Shown here: piece after piece, positions 7,515-15,823 of the stretch
How the letters are laid out: every line of letters begins with the position of its first letter
Position numbering within the stretch: position 1 is the first letter of the stretch
Source: Streptomyces corallincola
GTDB lineage: Bacteria; Actinomycetota; Actinomycetes; Streptomycetales; Streptomycetaceae
Direction: 5' to 3'
DNA length: 38,171 nucleotides
Assembly (NCBI RefSeq): GCF_019104725.1
Contig: NZ_JAHRXF010000054.1
Coordinates: forward strand, 1-38,171
The notes under the pieces: model-generated
The model's database searches: none
The model's input: the letters and a program-made list of their open reading frames with translations, nothing else
What the model was told of the DNA's origin: nothing
Position numbers and translations under genes: made by a program

Positions 7515-8015
7515 ATGGACTCGTTCTTCTACCTCGTACCCGTGCTGATGATCTGCTTCTTCGCCCTCATCGCGTACCGGCTGGTGAGCAGGGCCGGGCA
7601 GCTGGGCCGTACCTGGTCGCGCGGGCTGGTCGCGGAGGGCCGCTGCGTCGGCACGCACACCGCCACGCGCACCACCACGCACGGCGAGGGTGCCGGGTCG
7701 GTGCACACCACGCTGCACCACGTCTACGAGTTCACCACCCGTGAGGGCGACGTCGTGCGCTTCTCCGAGACGGGCGGGCGGGCGACGGTCGTGGCGGGCG
7801 ACCACGTGCCCGTCCGCTATCTGCCCGAATGCCCCGAGCAGGCCACCACGCACCCCCCGGCCCGCGCCAGACTGGTCGCCGGGACCGCGGTCGCGGTGCT
7901 CTTCCTCGGGGTGGCCGTCACGTTCTGCCTCGCCTTCATGGGCGTCGTACACCTCACGTTCCTGGGCGGCGACGGAAGCGGCGGCTTCCCGGACCCCGGC
8001 GGCCCGATGCCCTGA
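7515..8015 (+). CDS. DUF3592 membrane protein
   Basis: A 166-aa protein with an N-terminal membrane helix (FFYLVPVLMICFFALIAYRL), an extra-membrane beta-rich domain (VHHVYEF-type strand HTTLHHVYEFTTREGDVVRFSE, then VVAGDHVPVRYLPECPEQA) and a second helix (AVAVLFLGVAVTFCLAFMGV). The topology and the DxVPVRYLPxxP motif are those of DUF3592 proteins, whose role is not established. Start ATG 7515 follows a G-rich stretch (CGGGGGGC). Convergent with tRNA-Lys copy 2; a shared hairpin lies between them. Confidence 0.8.
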   Translation: MDSFFYLVPVLMICFFALIAYRLVSRAGQLGRTWSRGLVAEGRCVGTHTATRTTTHGEGAGSVHTTLHHVYEFTTREGDVVRFSETGGRATVVAGDHVPVRYLPECPEQATTHPPARARLVAGTAVAVLFLGVAVTFCLAFMGVVHLTFLGGDGSGGFPDPGGPMP

Positions 8016-8032
8016 GCGTGTCCCGGACACGA

Positions 8033-8064
8033 AGAAGGCCCCCCGCGTGAGCGAGGGGCCTTCC
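8033..8064. terminator. bidirectional hairpin between DUF3592 gene and tRNA-Lys
   Basis: AGAAGGCCCCCCG... and CGAGGGGCCTTCCT pair around GTGAG. It lies 18 bp after the DUF3592 stop and 6 bp beyond the 3' end of tRNA-Lys copy 2, so it can end both transcripts. Confidence 0.75.
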
Positions 8065-8069
8065 TTCTG

Positions 8070-8143
8070 TGCGCCGCCAGGGACTCGAACCCCGGACCCG
8101 CTGATTAAGAGTCAGCTGCTCTAACCAACTGAGCTAGCGGCGC
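8070..8143 (-). tRNA. tRNA-Lys (CTT), copy 2
   Basis: Identical 74-nt tRNA to the copies at 3501-3574 and 17420-17493 (anticodon loop CTCTTAA, anticodon CTT; no encoded CCA). A likely -10, TAGTAT, is the complement of 8187-8192. DNA upstream (8144-8351) is degenerate GACCGCCC-type repeats with no gene. Confidence 0.97.
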
Positions 8144-8351
8144 GTGACTCCCGCCGTCCGCTGTGCGGCGGTCGGCGACGAAGAAAATACTACCCGGTGC
8201 GCGAGGGTGCTCCGGACCACCCGGCGCCCCTCCCGGCGACCGCCCGACCGCCCTCCGGGTGACCGCCCGACGGCCCTCCCGGCGACCCTCCCGATGACCG
8301 CCCGGCGGACCCGGTGACCGCCCCGCGCGGGGGCCGTCACCGGGCCGGACC

Positions 8352-9149
8352 TCACAGCACCGCGCTCAGGAACTCCCGTGTCCGCTCCCGCTCCGGGTCG
8401 CTGAAGATCTTCTCGGGGCTGCCGGACTCGATGACCCGGCCGGAGTCGAACATCAGCACCTGGTCGGAGATGTCCCGCGCGAACCCCATCTCGTGGGTCA
8501 CGCAGAGCATCGTGATGTCGGTGCTGCGGGCGATGTCTCGGAGCAGGTCCAGGACGCCCGCGACCAGCTCGGGGTCGAGCGCCGAGGTCACCTCGTCCAG
8601 CAGCAGCACGCGGGGCCGCATGGCCAGCGCGCGGGCGATGGCCACCCGCTGCTGCTGCCCGCCGGAGAGCATGGCGGGCCGCGCGTCGCACTTGTCGGCC
8701 AGGCCCACCAGGTCCAGCAGCTCCCGTGCCCGCTGCTCGGCCTCGTCCCTGGACAGGCCCAGCACCCGGACCGGCGCCTCGGTGAGGTTCCGCAGCACCG
8801 ACATGTTCGGGAACAGGTTGAACTGCTGGAACACCATCCCGATCTTCTTGCGGACCTCGCGGACCTCCCGGTCGGGCGCCGGGAACAGGGTCTGCCCGTC
8901 CACGGTGATCACACCCTCGTCGGGTTTCGTCAGCGTCATCAGCAGCCGCAGGATCGTGGTCTTGCCGGAGCCGGACGGCCCGATCAGCGTGACGTGCTTG
9001 CCCGCGTCCACGGTGAAGTCCAGGTGGTCCAGCACGGTGTTGGTCCCGAACCGCTTGGTCACACCGGCCAGCCGGATCAGCTCGCCGCCGGTCCGCTCCG
9101 CGCCCGGGGCCGTGTCGGGGTCTTTCGTCAGGGGGGTCTCAGCGGACAA
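8352..9149 (-). CDS. ehuA: Ehu-type ABC importer, ATP-binding protein
   Basis: A 265-aa ATPase of a polar amino acid/ectoine-type importer. Motifs: Walker A GPSGSGKTT, Q-loop VFQQFNLFPN, signature LSGGQQQRVAIARAL, Walker B VLLLDEVTSALDPE, H-loop VTHEMGFA. The TTG at 9149 is the only plausible start (GGAG 8 nt upstream) and gives an 11-bp overlap with ehuD, consistent with translational coupling. It is last in the ehuB-ehuC-ehuD-ehuA order. No ectoine biosynthesis gene is in the window; hydroxyectoine, ectoine or an amino acid are possible substrates, assigned by family similarity only. Confidence 0.88.
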   Translation of the reverse strand: MSAETPLTKDPDTAPGAERTGGELIRLAGVTKRFGTNTVLDHLDFTVDAGKHVTLIGPSGSGKTTILRLLMTLTKPDEGVITVDGQTLFPAPDREVREVRKKIGMVFQQFNLFPNMSVLRNLTEAPVRVLGLSRDEAEQRARELLDLVGLADKCDARPAMLSGGQQQRVAIARALAMRPRVLLLDEVTSALDPELVAGVLDLLRDIARSTDITMLCVTHEMGFARDISDQVLMFDSGRVIESGSPEKIFSDPERERTREFLSAVL

Positions 9150-9789
9150 GGCGTCGCTCCAGGGCTCGCAGGAGAAGGGAGGCCAGATAGGAGATGAGGA
9201 TGAAGGCCACGCCGATGACGGTCAGCGGCTCGGTGAACTGGAAGTGCTGCTGGGAGAAGAGCCGCGCCCGGCCCAGCATCTCCAGCACCGTGATCACCAT
9301 CAGCAGCGGAGTGTCCTTCAGCATGGCGATGACGTAGTTGCCGAGCGCCGGGACCACGCGGCGGATCGCCTGTGGCAGGATCACCGCCGTCCAGGTGCGG
9401 GAGCGCGGCAGGTTCAGCGCGGTCGCCGCCTCCCACTGGCCGACCGGGACCGCCTCGATACCGGCCCGGTAGACCTGCATGGTGTACGTCGAGTAGTGCA
9501 GCCCGATGGCGAAGACCCCGGTGGCCAGCGCCGAGAAGGTCAGGCCCCACTCCGGCAGCACGTAGAAGAGGAAGAACAACTGCACCAGCAGCGGGGTGTT
9601 GCGGACGAACTCCGTGACCACCCCGACCGGCCAGCGCACCCAGCGGCTCGGCGCGCGCATCAGCAGCGTCCACACCAGGCCCAGCGTGAACGACAGCAGC
9701 GAGCCCAGGACCAGCGCCTGGAGCGTCACCAGCAGACCGTCCCACAACTGCGGCAGGAAGCCGCTCACCGCGCTCCAGTCCCACTTCAC
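9139..9789 (-). CDS. ehuD: Ehu-type ABC importer, permease
   Basis: A 216-aa HisM-type permease with about five membrane helices (for example LLVTLQALVLGSLLSFTLGLVW and LTVIGVAFILISYLASLLL). The cytoplasmic EAA-type loop that contacts the ATPase is EAATALNLPRSRTWTAVILP. The start GTG at 9789 overlaps the ehuC stop as GTGA, a coupling arrangement. Together with ehuC it forms the heterodimeric channel. Confidence 0.87.
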   Translation of the reverse strand: MKWDWSAVSGFLPQLWDGLLVTLQALVLGSLLSFTLGLVWTLLMRAPSRWVRWPVGVVTEFVRNTPLLVQLFFLFYVLPEWGLTFSALATGVFAIGLHYSTYTMQVYRAGIEAVPVGQWEAATALNLPRSRTWTAVILPQAIRRVVPALGNYVIAMLKDTPLLMVITVLEMLGRARLFSQQHFQFTEPLTVIGVAFILISYLASLLLRALERRLVR

Positions 9790-10511
9790 GCGACACCACC
9801 CCCGCTCACGCCGACCCTGGTCTTCGGCGCCGGACCGTCCGTCCGCACCGGCTCCGGTACGGCGCTCTTGCCGACCCCCGCCTTCAGCCGCTTCTCCAGC
9901 CCGCGCATCAGCCGGGTGAGGACGAACGCGATCACGAAGTAGATGACCAGCACCCACGTGTAGATCTCGGCGCTCTGCTGGAGCGCGAGCCGCACCAGAT
10001 TGGCGCTGAACGTCAGATCGCCCATGCCCATCACCGACACCAGCGCGGTGCCCTTGAGCAGCTCCACCAGCAGATTGCTGAACGGCGGGATCATCTCCGG
10101 CACCGCCTGCGGCAGCGAGACCAGCCGCAGCCGCTGCCAGGACGAGAAGCCGAGCGCGACACCGCCCTCCCGCTGCGCCGGGTCCACCGCGGCCAGCGCG
10201 CCGCGCACGATCTCCGAGCCGTACGCGCCGTACGTCAGGCCCAGCGCCAGGGTGCCCGCCCACAGCGGGACGAGCTGCCAGCCGAACGCGACCGGCAGCA
10301 CGAAGAACACCCAGAAGATCATCACCAGTGCCGAGGTGCCGCGGAACACCTCGGTGTAGACACCGGCCAGGAAGCGCACGGCCCACATCCGGTGGGTGCG
10401 CGCGATGCCGACGGCGAAGGACACGGCCGCGGCCAACAGGGCGCTGAACACCAGCAGTTGGACCGTGGTCCAGACACCCTTGAGTACGAGTTCCCAGAGC
10501 CCCGAGGTCAT
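9786..10511 (-). CDS. ehuC: Ehu-type ABC importer, permease
   Basis: A 241-aa HisM-type permease, about five membrane helices and the coupling loop EGGVALGFSSWQRLRLVSLP. The C-terminus is an extended polar tail (KSAVPEPVRTDGPAPKTR) lacking in many relatives. ATG at 10511 overlaps the ehuB stop as ATGA, so I prefer it to an in-frame GTG 9 bp earlier. Confidence 0.87.
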   Translation of the reverse strand: MTSGLWELVLKGVWTTVQLLVFSALLAAAVSFAVGIARTHRMWAVRFLAGVYTEVFRGTSALVMIFWVFFVLPVAFGWQLVPLWAGTLALGLTYGAYGSEIVRGALAAVDPAQREGGVALGFSSWQRLRLVSLPQAVPEMIPPFSNLLVELLKGTALVSVMGMGDLTFSANLVRLALQQSAEIYTWVLVIYFVIAFVLTRLMRGLEKRLKAGVGKSAVPEPVRTDGPAPKTRVGVSGGGVA

Positions 10512-11404
10512 CCGCGGCACAGCTCCTTCGCGGTCAGGTCCGTCATCTCGTCCTTCGTGAACCCGAAGGGCCGCAGGATGCGGAACAGTTCACCGCTGCG
10601 CTTCAGCGCGTGCAGCTCGGTGTTGAAGGCGTCCCGCAGCCGGGTCTCGGTCGGCCGGAACGCGAACGCGCCGCCGTCCACGTGCCGTTGGCCCTTGATC
10701 ACGGGCGCGAACGGCTCGGTGGACTCCGTCTTCGCGGACTTCTTCACGACCTCCCGGACGGTGAGCGCCGTACCGGCGAACACGTCCACCCGGCCCGCCT
10801 CGACCGCGTTCAGCCCCGCCACCTGGTCCGGGACGATCAGGATCTCGCTCTCCTTGTACCCGGCGTCCACCGCGTACTGGATCTCCGCGTATCCGGTGCC
10901 GGTGGCGAACTTCGCCTTCTTCGCCACCACGTCCTGGTACGAGCGCAGCCCCTTCGGGTTGCCCTTGCGGACGATGAACGCGTCCAGCATCTGGTAGTCC
11001 GGGTCGGCGAAGATCACCTGCGCGCAGCGCTCGGCGTTGACGTACATCCCGGCGGCGACCACGTCGAACTGCTGCGAGTTCAGGCCGGGGATCAGCGAGC
11101 CGAACTCGGTGGGCACGGGCTGCACCCGGTCCACTCCGAGCCGCTTGAAGATCGCCGTCGCCAACTCCGGTGCCTCACCGGTGAGTCGGCCGTCCGTGTC
11201 GATGTACCCGAACGGGATCTCACCCGCGATCCCGAGCCGTACGACACCCTGCGCGCGCAGCCGGTCGAGGAGGTCGCCGCCTTTCGTGTCCGACGCCGAG
11301 GCGACCCGCGTACAGCCCGCCGCGCCCAGTGCGCCGAGGGCGCCCAGTGCGGCGGCACCGGTGAGCACCGAGCGCCTGCTGTGTCTTGATTCCGCCCCTG
11401 ACAT
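10508..11404 (-). CDS. ehuB: Ehu-type substrate-binding lipoprotein
   Basis: A 298-aa periplasmic-binding-protein type 2 (SBP_bac_3) lipoprotein. The N-terminus has a twin-arginine motif (SRRSVL) and a lipobox LGAAGC with lipidated Cys31, so it is probably exported folded via Tat and anchored outside the membrane. The domain matches EhuB-type proteins: GEIPFGYIDTDGRLTGEAPE, VPTEFGSLIPGL, VVAAGMYVNAERC, VRKGNPKGL, and FAGTALTVREV. ATG 11404 is chosen so that the Tat motif lies at the N-terminus; an upstream in-frame ATG (11434) has no better ribosome site. First gene of the ehuBCDA operon. Confidence 0.87.
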   Translation of the reverse strand: MSGAESRHSRRSVLTGAAALGALGALGAAGCTRVASASDTKGGDLLDRLRAQGVVRLGIAGEIPFGYIDTDGRLTGEAPELATAIFKRLGVDRVQPVPTEFGSLIPGLNSQQFDVVAAGMYVNAERCAQVIFADPDYQMLDAFIVRKGNPKGLRSYQDVVAKKAKFATGTGYAEIQYAVDAGYKESEILIVPDQVAGLNAVEAGRVDVFAGTALTVREVVKKSAKTESTEPFAPVIKGQRHVDGGAFAFRPTETRLRDAFNTELHALKRSGELFRILRPFGFTKDEMTDLTAKELCRG

Positions 11405-11645
11405 GCGGGGGCCGTTCCAGTGAGGTGGAGGCATGCGGGCGCGGCTACCCAAGCCGACTCCCGCTATTCCCCCGATTTTCCGGCCGACACCTACCTCCGG
11501 TTACGGGCGTTCGGGCACCCTTCGCACCGACATGCGACGGTCTGGCGCCGCGGCCGGAATCAGCCGCTCGGGGGCGTGCCGTGCGCGAGAAGTCCGCCGC
11601 TCCTGCCCTGGACGAGCGGCGGAACGGCGGACTCTCGGCGGCGCT

Positions 11646-12500
11646 TCAGACGCCTGCGCGCAGGACGTGCGGGGTGAAGGAGCGCGACACGACCTTCCAG
11701 TCGTCGTCGGTGCGCAGGTACTGATCGGTGCCGACGCCCATCGTGTAGGGCACGGTGTCGTCGCCCTGGGGGTTCCCGGCGATGTAGGCGGTGACGTGAT
11801 ACGTCCCCTCCGCGGTCCCGGGACCGGTGTGCGTGAAGCGGAAGTTCGTCAGGACGTGGCGCAGCGATCCCAGCGGCTTGTCGCGGTCCATCATGCGGCC
11901 CCACTCGTCGATGGCCGCGGTGCCCACCGACGGCTCCCCGAAGGTGTGCAGGGTGCCGTCCTCGGTGAACAGGGCGGAGACGGTCTCGGCCACCCCGTTG
12001 TCCACGCGCCAGTTGACCTCGGTCGCCAGCCGTTCGAGGCGGACGTGGTCCGCGTCGTCCACCAGGTCGCCCGCTGTCCCGCCCGAGGGCCCGGCGGCCT
12101 CCGCGGGTGCCGCGAGCTGCTGGAGGAAGTTCGGCACGCCGACCTCGGCCCAGTGCTCCGCGATCCTGCCGTCCCGGACGACGTCCACGGTGGTGCCGGT
12201 GAGCCTGGCGGTGTTCCCGGCGGACGGCACTCCGAAGAACTCGCCGGTCTGGCGGCCGGTCACCGCCCACCGGGTGGCGACCCTGTCGCCTTCGGCCACC
12301 TGGTCCAGGATCTCGACACGCAGGTCGGCGAAGGCCGCGAGCAGCGCCTTCTCCGCCTCCAGCCAGGTCTCGCGGGTGAAGGTGTAGCCCGACGAGGGGT
12401 GGATGACCAGGTCGGCGGCGACGTAGCGCTCCCAGGTCGCGTCCAGGTCCCCCTGCTCGTACCCGGCCCAGAAGTTCCGGACCGCGTCCTTCGAAGTCAT
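11646..12500 (-). CDS. tandem SnoaL/NTF2-fold protein
   Basis: A 284-aa soluble protein made of two NTF2-fold halves. The first (about 1-130) reads like a SnoaL-type ester cyclase: NFWAGYEQGDLDATWERYVAAD, IHPSSGYTFTRETWLEAEK, TRWAVTGRQTGEFFGVPSAG, VVRDGRIAEHWAEVG. After an Ala/Pro/Gly linker the second (about 155-284) is SnoaL_4-like: RLATEVNWRVDNGVAETVSALFTEDGTLH, GRMMDRD, RHVLTNFRFT, YLRTDDDWKVVSRSF. Such folds serve as cyclases, dehydratases or hydroxylases; no specific reaction can be named. ATG 12500 has GGGAGA 6 nt upstream. Its promoter (12537-12591) is flanked by two similar operators, pointing to tight, inducible control. Confidence 0.8.
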   Translation of the reverse strand: MTSKDAVRNFWAGYEQGDLDATWERYVAADLVIHPSSGYTFTRETWLEAEKALLAAFADLRVEILDQVAEGDRVATRWAVTGRQTGEFFGVPSAGNTARLTGTTVDVVRDGRIAEHWAEVGVPNFLQQLAAPAEAAGPSGGTAGDLVDDADHVRLERLATEVNWRVDNGVAETVSALFTEDGTLHTFGEPSVGTAAIDEWGRMMDRDKPLGSLRHVLTNFRFTHTGPGTAEGTYHVTAYIAGNPQGDDTVPYTMGVGTDQYLRTDDDWKVVSRSFTPHVLRAGV

Positions 12501-12536
12501 GACAATCTCCCTGTTTTCTGTGCGAATGAGACTCTT

Positions 12537-12591
12537 CCAACCGGTTGGCTTAAAAGTAGCCCCTCTCCGTCTTAAAAACAACTGGATGGTT
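12537..12591 (-). promoter_or_regulatory. promoter with two flanking operators (tandem-NTF2 gene)
   Basis: On the minus strand TTGTTT (complement of 12576-12581) and TACTTT (complement of 12553-12558) are 17 bp apart, a good -35/-10 pair. A perfect 12-bp palindrome CCAACCGGTTGG (12537-12548) lies just downstream of the -10, and a related CAACTGGATGGTT (12579-12591) overlaps the -35; the two copies share CAAC-x-GG-x-TGG-x-T and are 41 bp apart. TetR-, MarR- or HxlR-type repressors bind such sites, but no such regulator gene is nearby. The region is conspicuously AT-rich for this genome. Confidence 0.65.
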
Positions 12592-12644
12592 TGAACGGCT
12601 GGAGATAGTGCGCCGCTCCCCTCGGCGGGAGGCGCTCCCGCCCC

Positions 12645-12788
12645 CGCGCGTCAGGAGCCCGGACCCCGCGCGTCAGGAGCCCGGACCCCGCGCGTCAGGA
12701 GCCCGGACCCCGCGCGTCAGGAGCCCGGACCCCGCGCGTCAGGACCCCGGACCCCGCGCGTCAGGACCCCGGACCCCGCGCGTCAGGA
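12645..12788. repeat. 22-bp tandem repeat, 6-7 units
   Basis: The core GCGTCAGG recurs exactly every 22 bp (T of GTCAGG at 12651, 12673, 12695, 12717, 12739, 12761, 12783), with intervening AGCCCGGACCCCGCGC in the first four units and ACCCCGGACCCCGCGC in the later ones. It sits in the non-coding gap between the tandem-NTF2 gene and the LLM oxidoreductase gene. Confidence 0.95.
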
Positions 12789-12857
12789 ATAAGCGGAGGC
12801 GTGCCACCGTTCTCGGCAGTAGGAGAACGCAAGGTCGTACAGCAGGAGGCAGACGCC

Positions 12858-13946
12858 GTGGGAGACGAGATCAGGGGTAGTGCGCTGGGCGCCGCTCCGG
12901 TACCTCTGTCCGTACTCGATCTGGTGACCGTGGGAACGGGCAGCACGGCGAGCGACGCGCTCGGGACCAGCGTCGGGCTGGCGAAGTTCGCCGAGTCGCG
13001 CGGGTTCCACCGCTACTGGGTGGCGGAGCACCACTCCATGCCGGGGGTGGCGTCCTCGTCGCCCGCGGTGATCCTGGCGCATCTCGCGGCGCACACGAGC
13101 CGTATCCGGCTGGGGTCGGGCGGGGTCATGCTGCCCAACCACGCCCCCTTGGTGATCGCGGAGCAGTTCGGGACGCTGGAGGCGCTGGCACCGGGCCGGG
13201 TGGACCTGGGGCTGGGCCGGGCGCCCGGGACGGACGGGGCGACGGCGGCGGCACTGCGCCGCAGCGACACCCTGCACGAGGGCGCGGACGACTTCCCGCA
13301 GCAGCTCGCGGAGCTGACGAGGTTCCTCGACGACGACTTCCCCGACGGGCACCCGTACGCCAGGATCCACGCGATCCCCGGCCCGGTGCAGGGCAGTACG
13401 CCCGGCGGGGTGCAGTCCCCGCACCGCCCCCAGCTGTGGCTGCTCGGCTCCTCCGGCTTCAGCGCCCGGCTGGCCGGAATGCTCGGCCTGCCGTTCGCCT
13501 TCGCGCACCACTTCTCCGCGCAGAACACCCTCCCGGCCCTCGACCTGTACCGCGAGTCGTTCCGCCCCTCCGAGGTGCTGGACGCGCCGTACGCCCTGAT
13601 CGGCGTCTCGGCGCTCGCCACGGACGAGGAGCGGGAGTCGGGCCGCCAGGTGAAGGCGGCGGCGCTGAACATGATCCGGCTGCGCACCGGTCGCCCCGGC
13701 CTGTTCCCGGACCCGGACGAGGCGGAGAAGTACGAGTTCAGCCCGGCCGAGGAGGACTTCGCGTCGTCCATCACGGGCAACGTGGTGCACGGCACCGCCG
13801 ACGCGGTCCGCGAGGGCCTGGACGCCCTGCACAAGCGCACCGGCGCCGACGAGCTGATGATCACCTCGATGGCCCACCGGGGCGAACTGCGCCTGCGCTC
13901 CTACGAACTCATCGCGGACGCCTACGGATTGCCCACCGTGTCGTAG
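12858..13946 (+). CDS. LLM-class flavin-dependent oxidoreductase
   Basis: A 362-aa bacterial-luciferase-like TIM-barrel oxidoreductase using reduced FMN or F420. Family landmarks: VPLSVLDLVTVG, GFHRYWVAEHHSMPGVASSSPAV, RIRLGSGGVMLPNHAPLVIAEQ, LEALAPGRVDLGLGRAPGTD, and PQLWLLGSSGFSARLAGMLG. The sequence fits the single-component MsnO8-type group; the substrate is unknown. GTG 12858 is preferred because AGGAGG (12844-12849) lies 8 nt upstream; an ATG at 12801 lacks a ribosome site. The last 25 bp overlap, in antisense, the end of cdgA. Confidence 0.9.
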   Translation: MGDEIRGSALGAAPVPLSVLDLVTVGTGSTASDALGTSVGLAKFAESRGFHRYWVAEHHSMPGVASSSPAVILAHLAAHTSRIRLGSGGVMLPNHAPLVIAEQFGTLEALAPGRVDLGLGRAPGTDGATAAALRRSDTLHEGADDFPQQLAELTRFLDDDFPDGHPYARIHAIPGPVQGSTPGGVQSPHRPQLWLLGSSGFSARLAGMLGLPFAFAHHFSAQNTLPALDLYRESFRPSEVLDAPYALIGVSALATDEERESGRQVKAAALNMIRLRTGRPGLFPDPDEAEKYEFSPAEEDFASSITGNVVHGTADAVREGLDALHKRTGADELMITSMAHRGELRLRSYELIADAYGLPTVS

Positions 13947-15742
13947 GACCGGGCCGGTGTGCCCAGCAGCTCGGAGATGCGGTCGGCCGGCACCGGACGG
14001 GAGTACAGCCACCCCTGACCGGTGTCGCAGCCGATCCGCCGCAGCCGGGTGGCCTGGGCGGACGTCTCCACGCACTCGGCGGTGACGGTCAGCCCGAGCC
14101 GGTGCGCGAGCTGGATCATCGCCTCGACGATCACCTCGTCCGCCGGGTTCGGCGGCGGCGCGACCGCGCTCGGATCACCCTCGTACTGGAAACCGCGTAC
14201 GAAGGAGCCGTCCAGCTTCAGGGCCGAGACGGGGAGCCGACTGAGGTAGGCGAGGTTGGAGTAGCCGGTGCCGAAGTCGTCGATGGCGATGCGCACGCCC
14301 ATGTCGCTGAGCGCCTGGAGGGTCTGCACCGGGCGGCCGGAGGAGCCCATCACGGCGGACTCGGTCAGCTCCAGCTGGAGCAGCTGGGGGGCGAGCCCGG
14401 TCTCGGCGAGCGTCCGCGCCACGTCCGCGACGAGGTCGGAGTCCCACACCTGGCGTACGGCGACGTTCACGCTGACGAAGATCGGCGGCTCGTCGGGGTG
14501 GTCGAGCTGCCAGCGGCGGGCCTGCCGACAGGCGGTGGCCAGCGCCCAGCGGCCGAGCTGGACGATCGAGCCGTCCTCCTCGGCCAGTCCGATGAACCGA
14601 TTCGGCGCCAGCGTGCCGAACTGCGGGTGCGCCCACCGCACCAGCGCCTCCACCCCGCTCAGCCGCCCGTCGTCCATGCCCACCAGCGGCTGGTACTCCA
14701 GCACGAACTCGCCGCGCTCGATGGCGGCCCGCAGGGTGGAGGCGAGTGCCTGACGGGTGATCAGATGCGCGTTGCGCTCGGGGTCGAAGAGGGTCCAGCG
14801 GGACTTGCCGTCGGCCTTCGCCCAGTACAGCGTGGTGTCGGCGGCCTGCATCAGCCCGGTCGCCGTGGTCCCGGCCGCGTGCCGCTCCACCACGCCGATG
14901 GACGCGGTCAGCGACAGCCGCTGCCCGGCCAGGTCGAACGGGTCCTGGAGCGCCTTCAGCGCCGACTCCGCGAGGTCCGCGACCTGGTCGGTGCCGGTGG
15001 AGTCCTCGACCAGCAGCGCGAACTCGTCGCCGCCGAGCCGGGCCACCAGCGGGGTGCCGGTGCGGGCGACGCCGGTCTCGTCGGCCACTCGGGTCAGCCG
15101 CTCGGCGACGGCCGCGAGCAGCCGGTCGCCCACCCGGTGCCCGTGCGTGTCGTTGACCGCCTTGAACCCGTCCAGGTCCAGATAACACAGGCCGATCCGC
15201 CCGGTGCCGCCCTGCCCGTACGACTCCGCCTCCAGCGCGGCGCTCAGCCGCTCGAAGAACAGGGTGCGGTTGGGCAGCCGGGTCACCGGATCGTGCATCT
15301 GCAAGTGCCGCAGCCGCGCCTGGAGTTCACGGTGGGCGCTGACGTCGGTGACCGAAAGCAGCACCTCCGGACCACCCCCGGCCAGCGGCGCCACGGTGAC
15401 CTGCACCCAGAGGGACTGCCCCGCCGTGTGCTTGAGCCGCCGGGTGCAGCGCAGCCGCGCCTTCTGGCCGCGCAGCACCTCCTCGTACGCCTGCCCGGTC
15501 CGGGCGTCGGCGCCCAGCTCCAGCAGGGCGGCGGCCGGGCGGCCGACGAGGGTCGCCGGATCGATGCCTAGCAGGTCGCCGAAGGCGGCGTTCGCGCCCG
15601 TGACCAGGCCCGAGCGGTCCACGACGGCCATGCCGAGCGGAGCGCTCGCGAAGACACGCTCATGGGTACTGTGACTACTGTCTGTGACGGCTGACCGGTC
15701 GAGGTCTGCCGCGGGCGTCGGCCCTTCGGACGTTCCGCTCAC
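13922..15742 (-). CDS. cdgA: PAS-GGDEF-EAL c-di-GMP protein
   Basis: A 606-aa cytosolic protein with PAS (about 30-145, FASAPLGMAVVDRSGLVTGAN), GGDEF (about 150-320) and EAL (about 335-590) domains. The cyclase motif is intact (ARLGGDEFALL), as is the phosphodiesterase motif (GVEALVRW, with LELTESAVM and AIDDFGTGYSNL), so it could make or break cyclic di-GMP, the signal that drives BldD and holds Streptomyces in vegetative growth. No membrane segment is visible. Architecture, neighbours and recalled gene order match S. coelicolor CdgA (SCO2817), a BldD target; the symbol rests on that. GTG 15742 is preceded by GGGAG; a promoter is visible at 15795-15823. Confidence 0.88.
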   Translation of the reverse strand: MSGTSEGPTPAADLDRSAVTDSSHSTHERVFASAPLGMAVVDRSGLVTGANAAFGDLLGIDPATLVGRPAAALLELGADARTGQAYEEVLRGQKARLRCTRRLKHTAGQSLWVQVTVAPLAGGGPEVLLSVTDVSAHRELQARLRHLQMHDPVTRLPNRTLFFERLSAALEAESYGQGGTGRIGLCYLDLDGFKAVNDTHGHRVGDRLLAAVAERLTRVADETGVARTGTPLVARLGGDEFALLVEDSTGTDQVADLAESALKALQDPFDLAGQRLSLTASIGVVERHAAGTTATGLMQAADTTLYWAKADGKSRWTLFDPERNAHLITRQALASTLRAAIERGEFVLEYQPLVGMDDGRLSGVEALVRWAHPQFGTLAPNRFIGLAEEDGSIVQLGRWALATACRQARRWQLDHPDEPPIFVSVNVAVRQVWDSDLVADVARTLAETGLAPQLLQLELTESAVMGSSGRPVQTLQALSDMGVRIAIDDFGTGYSNLAYLSRLPVSALKLDGSFVRGFQYEGDPSAVAPPPNPADEVIVEAMIQLAHRLGLTVTAECVETSAQATRLRRIGCDTGQGWLYSRPVPADRISELLGTPARSYDTVGNP

Positions 15743-15794
15743 CGCTCGCTCCCGCAGTGCACTCGATCCCTAGTCCGTGCCGGAAAGTGTGCCG

Positions 15795-15823
15795 ATCATA
15801 GAGGCTGGCCCCTGGCCCTTCCA
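15795..15823 (-). promoter_or_regulatory. putative cdgA promoter
   Basis: Read on the minus strand, TGGAAG (complement of 15818-15823) and TATGAT (complement of 15795-15800) are exactly 17 bp apart, about 53 bp upstream of the cdgA GTG. This lies in the 329-bp divergent region shared with the metalloprotease gene. I could not find a clear inverted BldD box there. Confidence 0.55.

Noticed and set aside
13436..15571. 711-codon plus-strand frame opposite cdgA
   Set aside because: It overlaps the LLM gene in another frame and cdgA in antisense; GGDEF and EAL motifs on the minus strand settle the matter.
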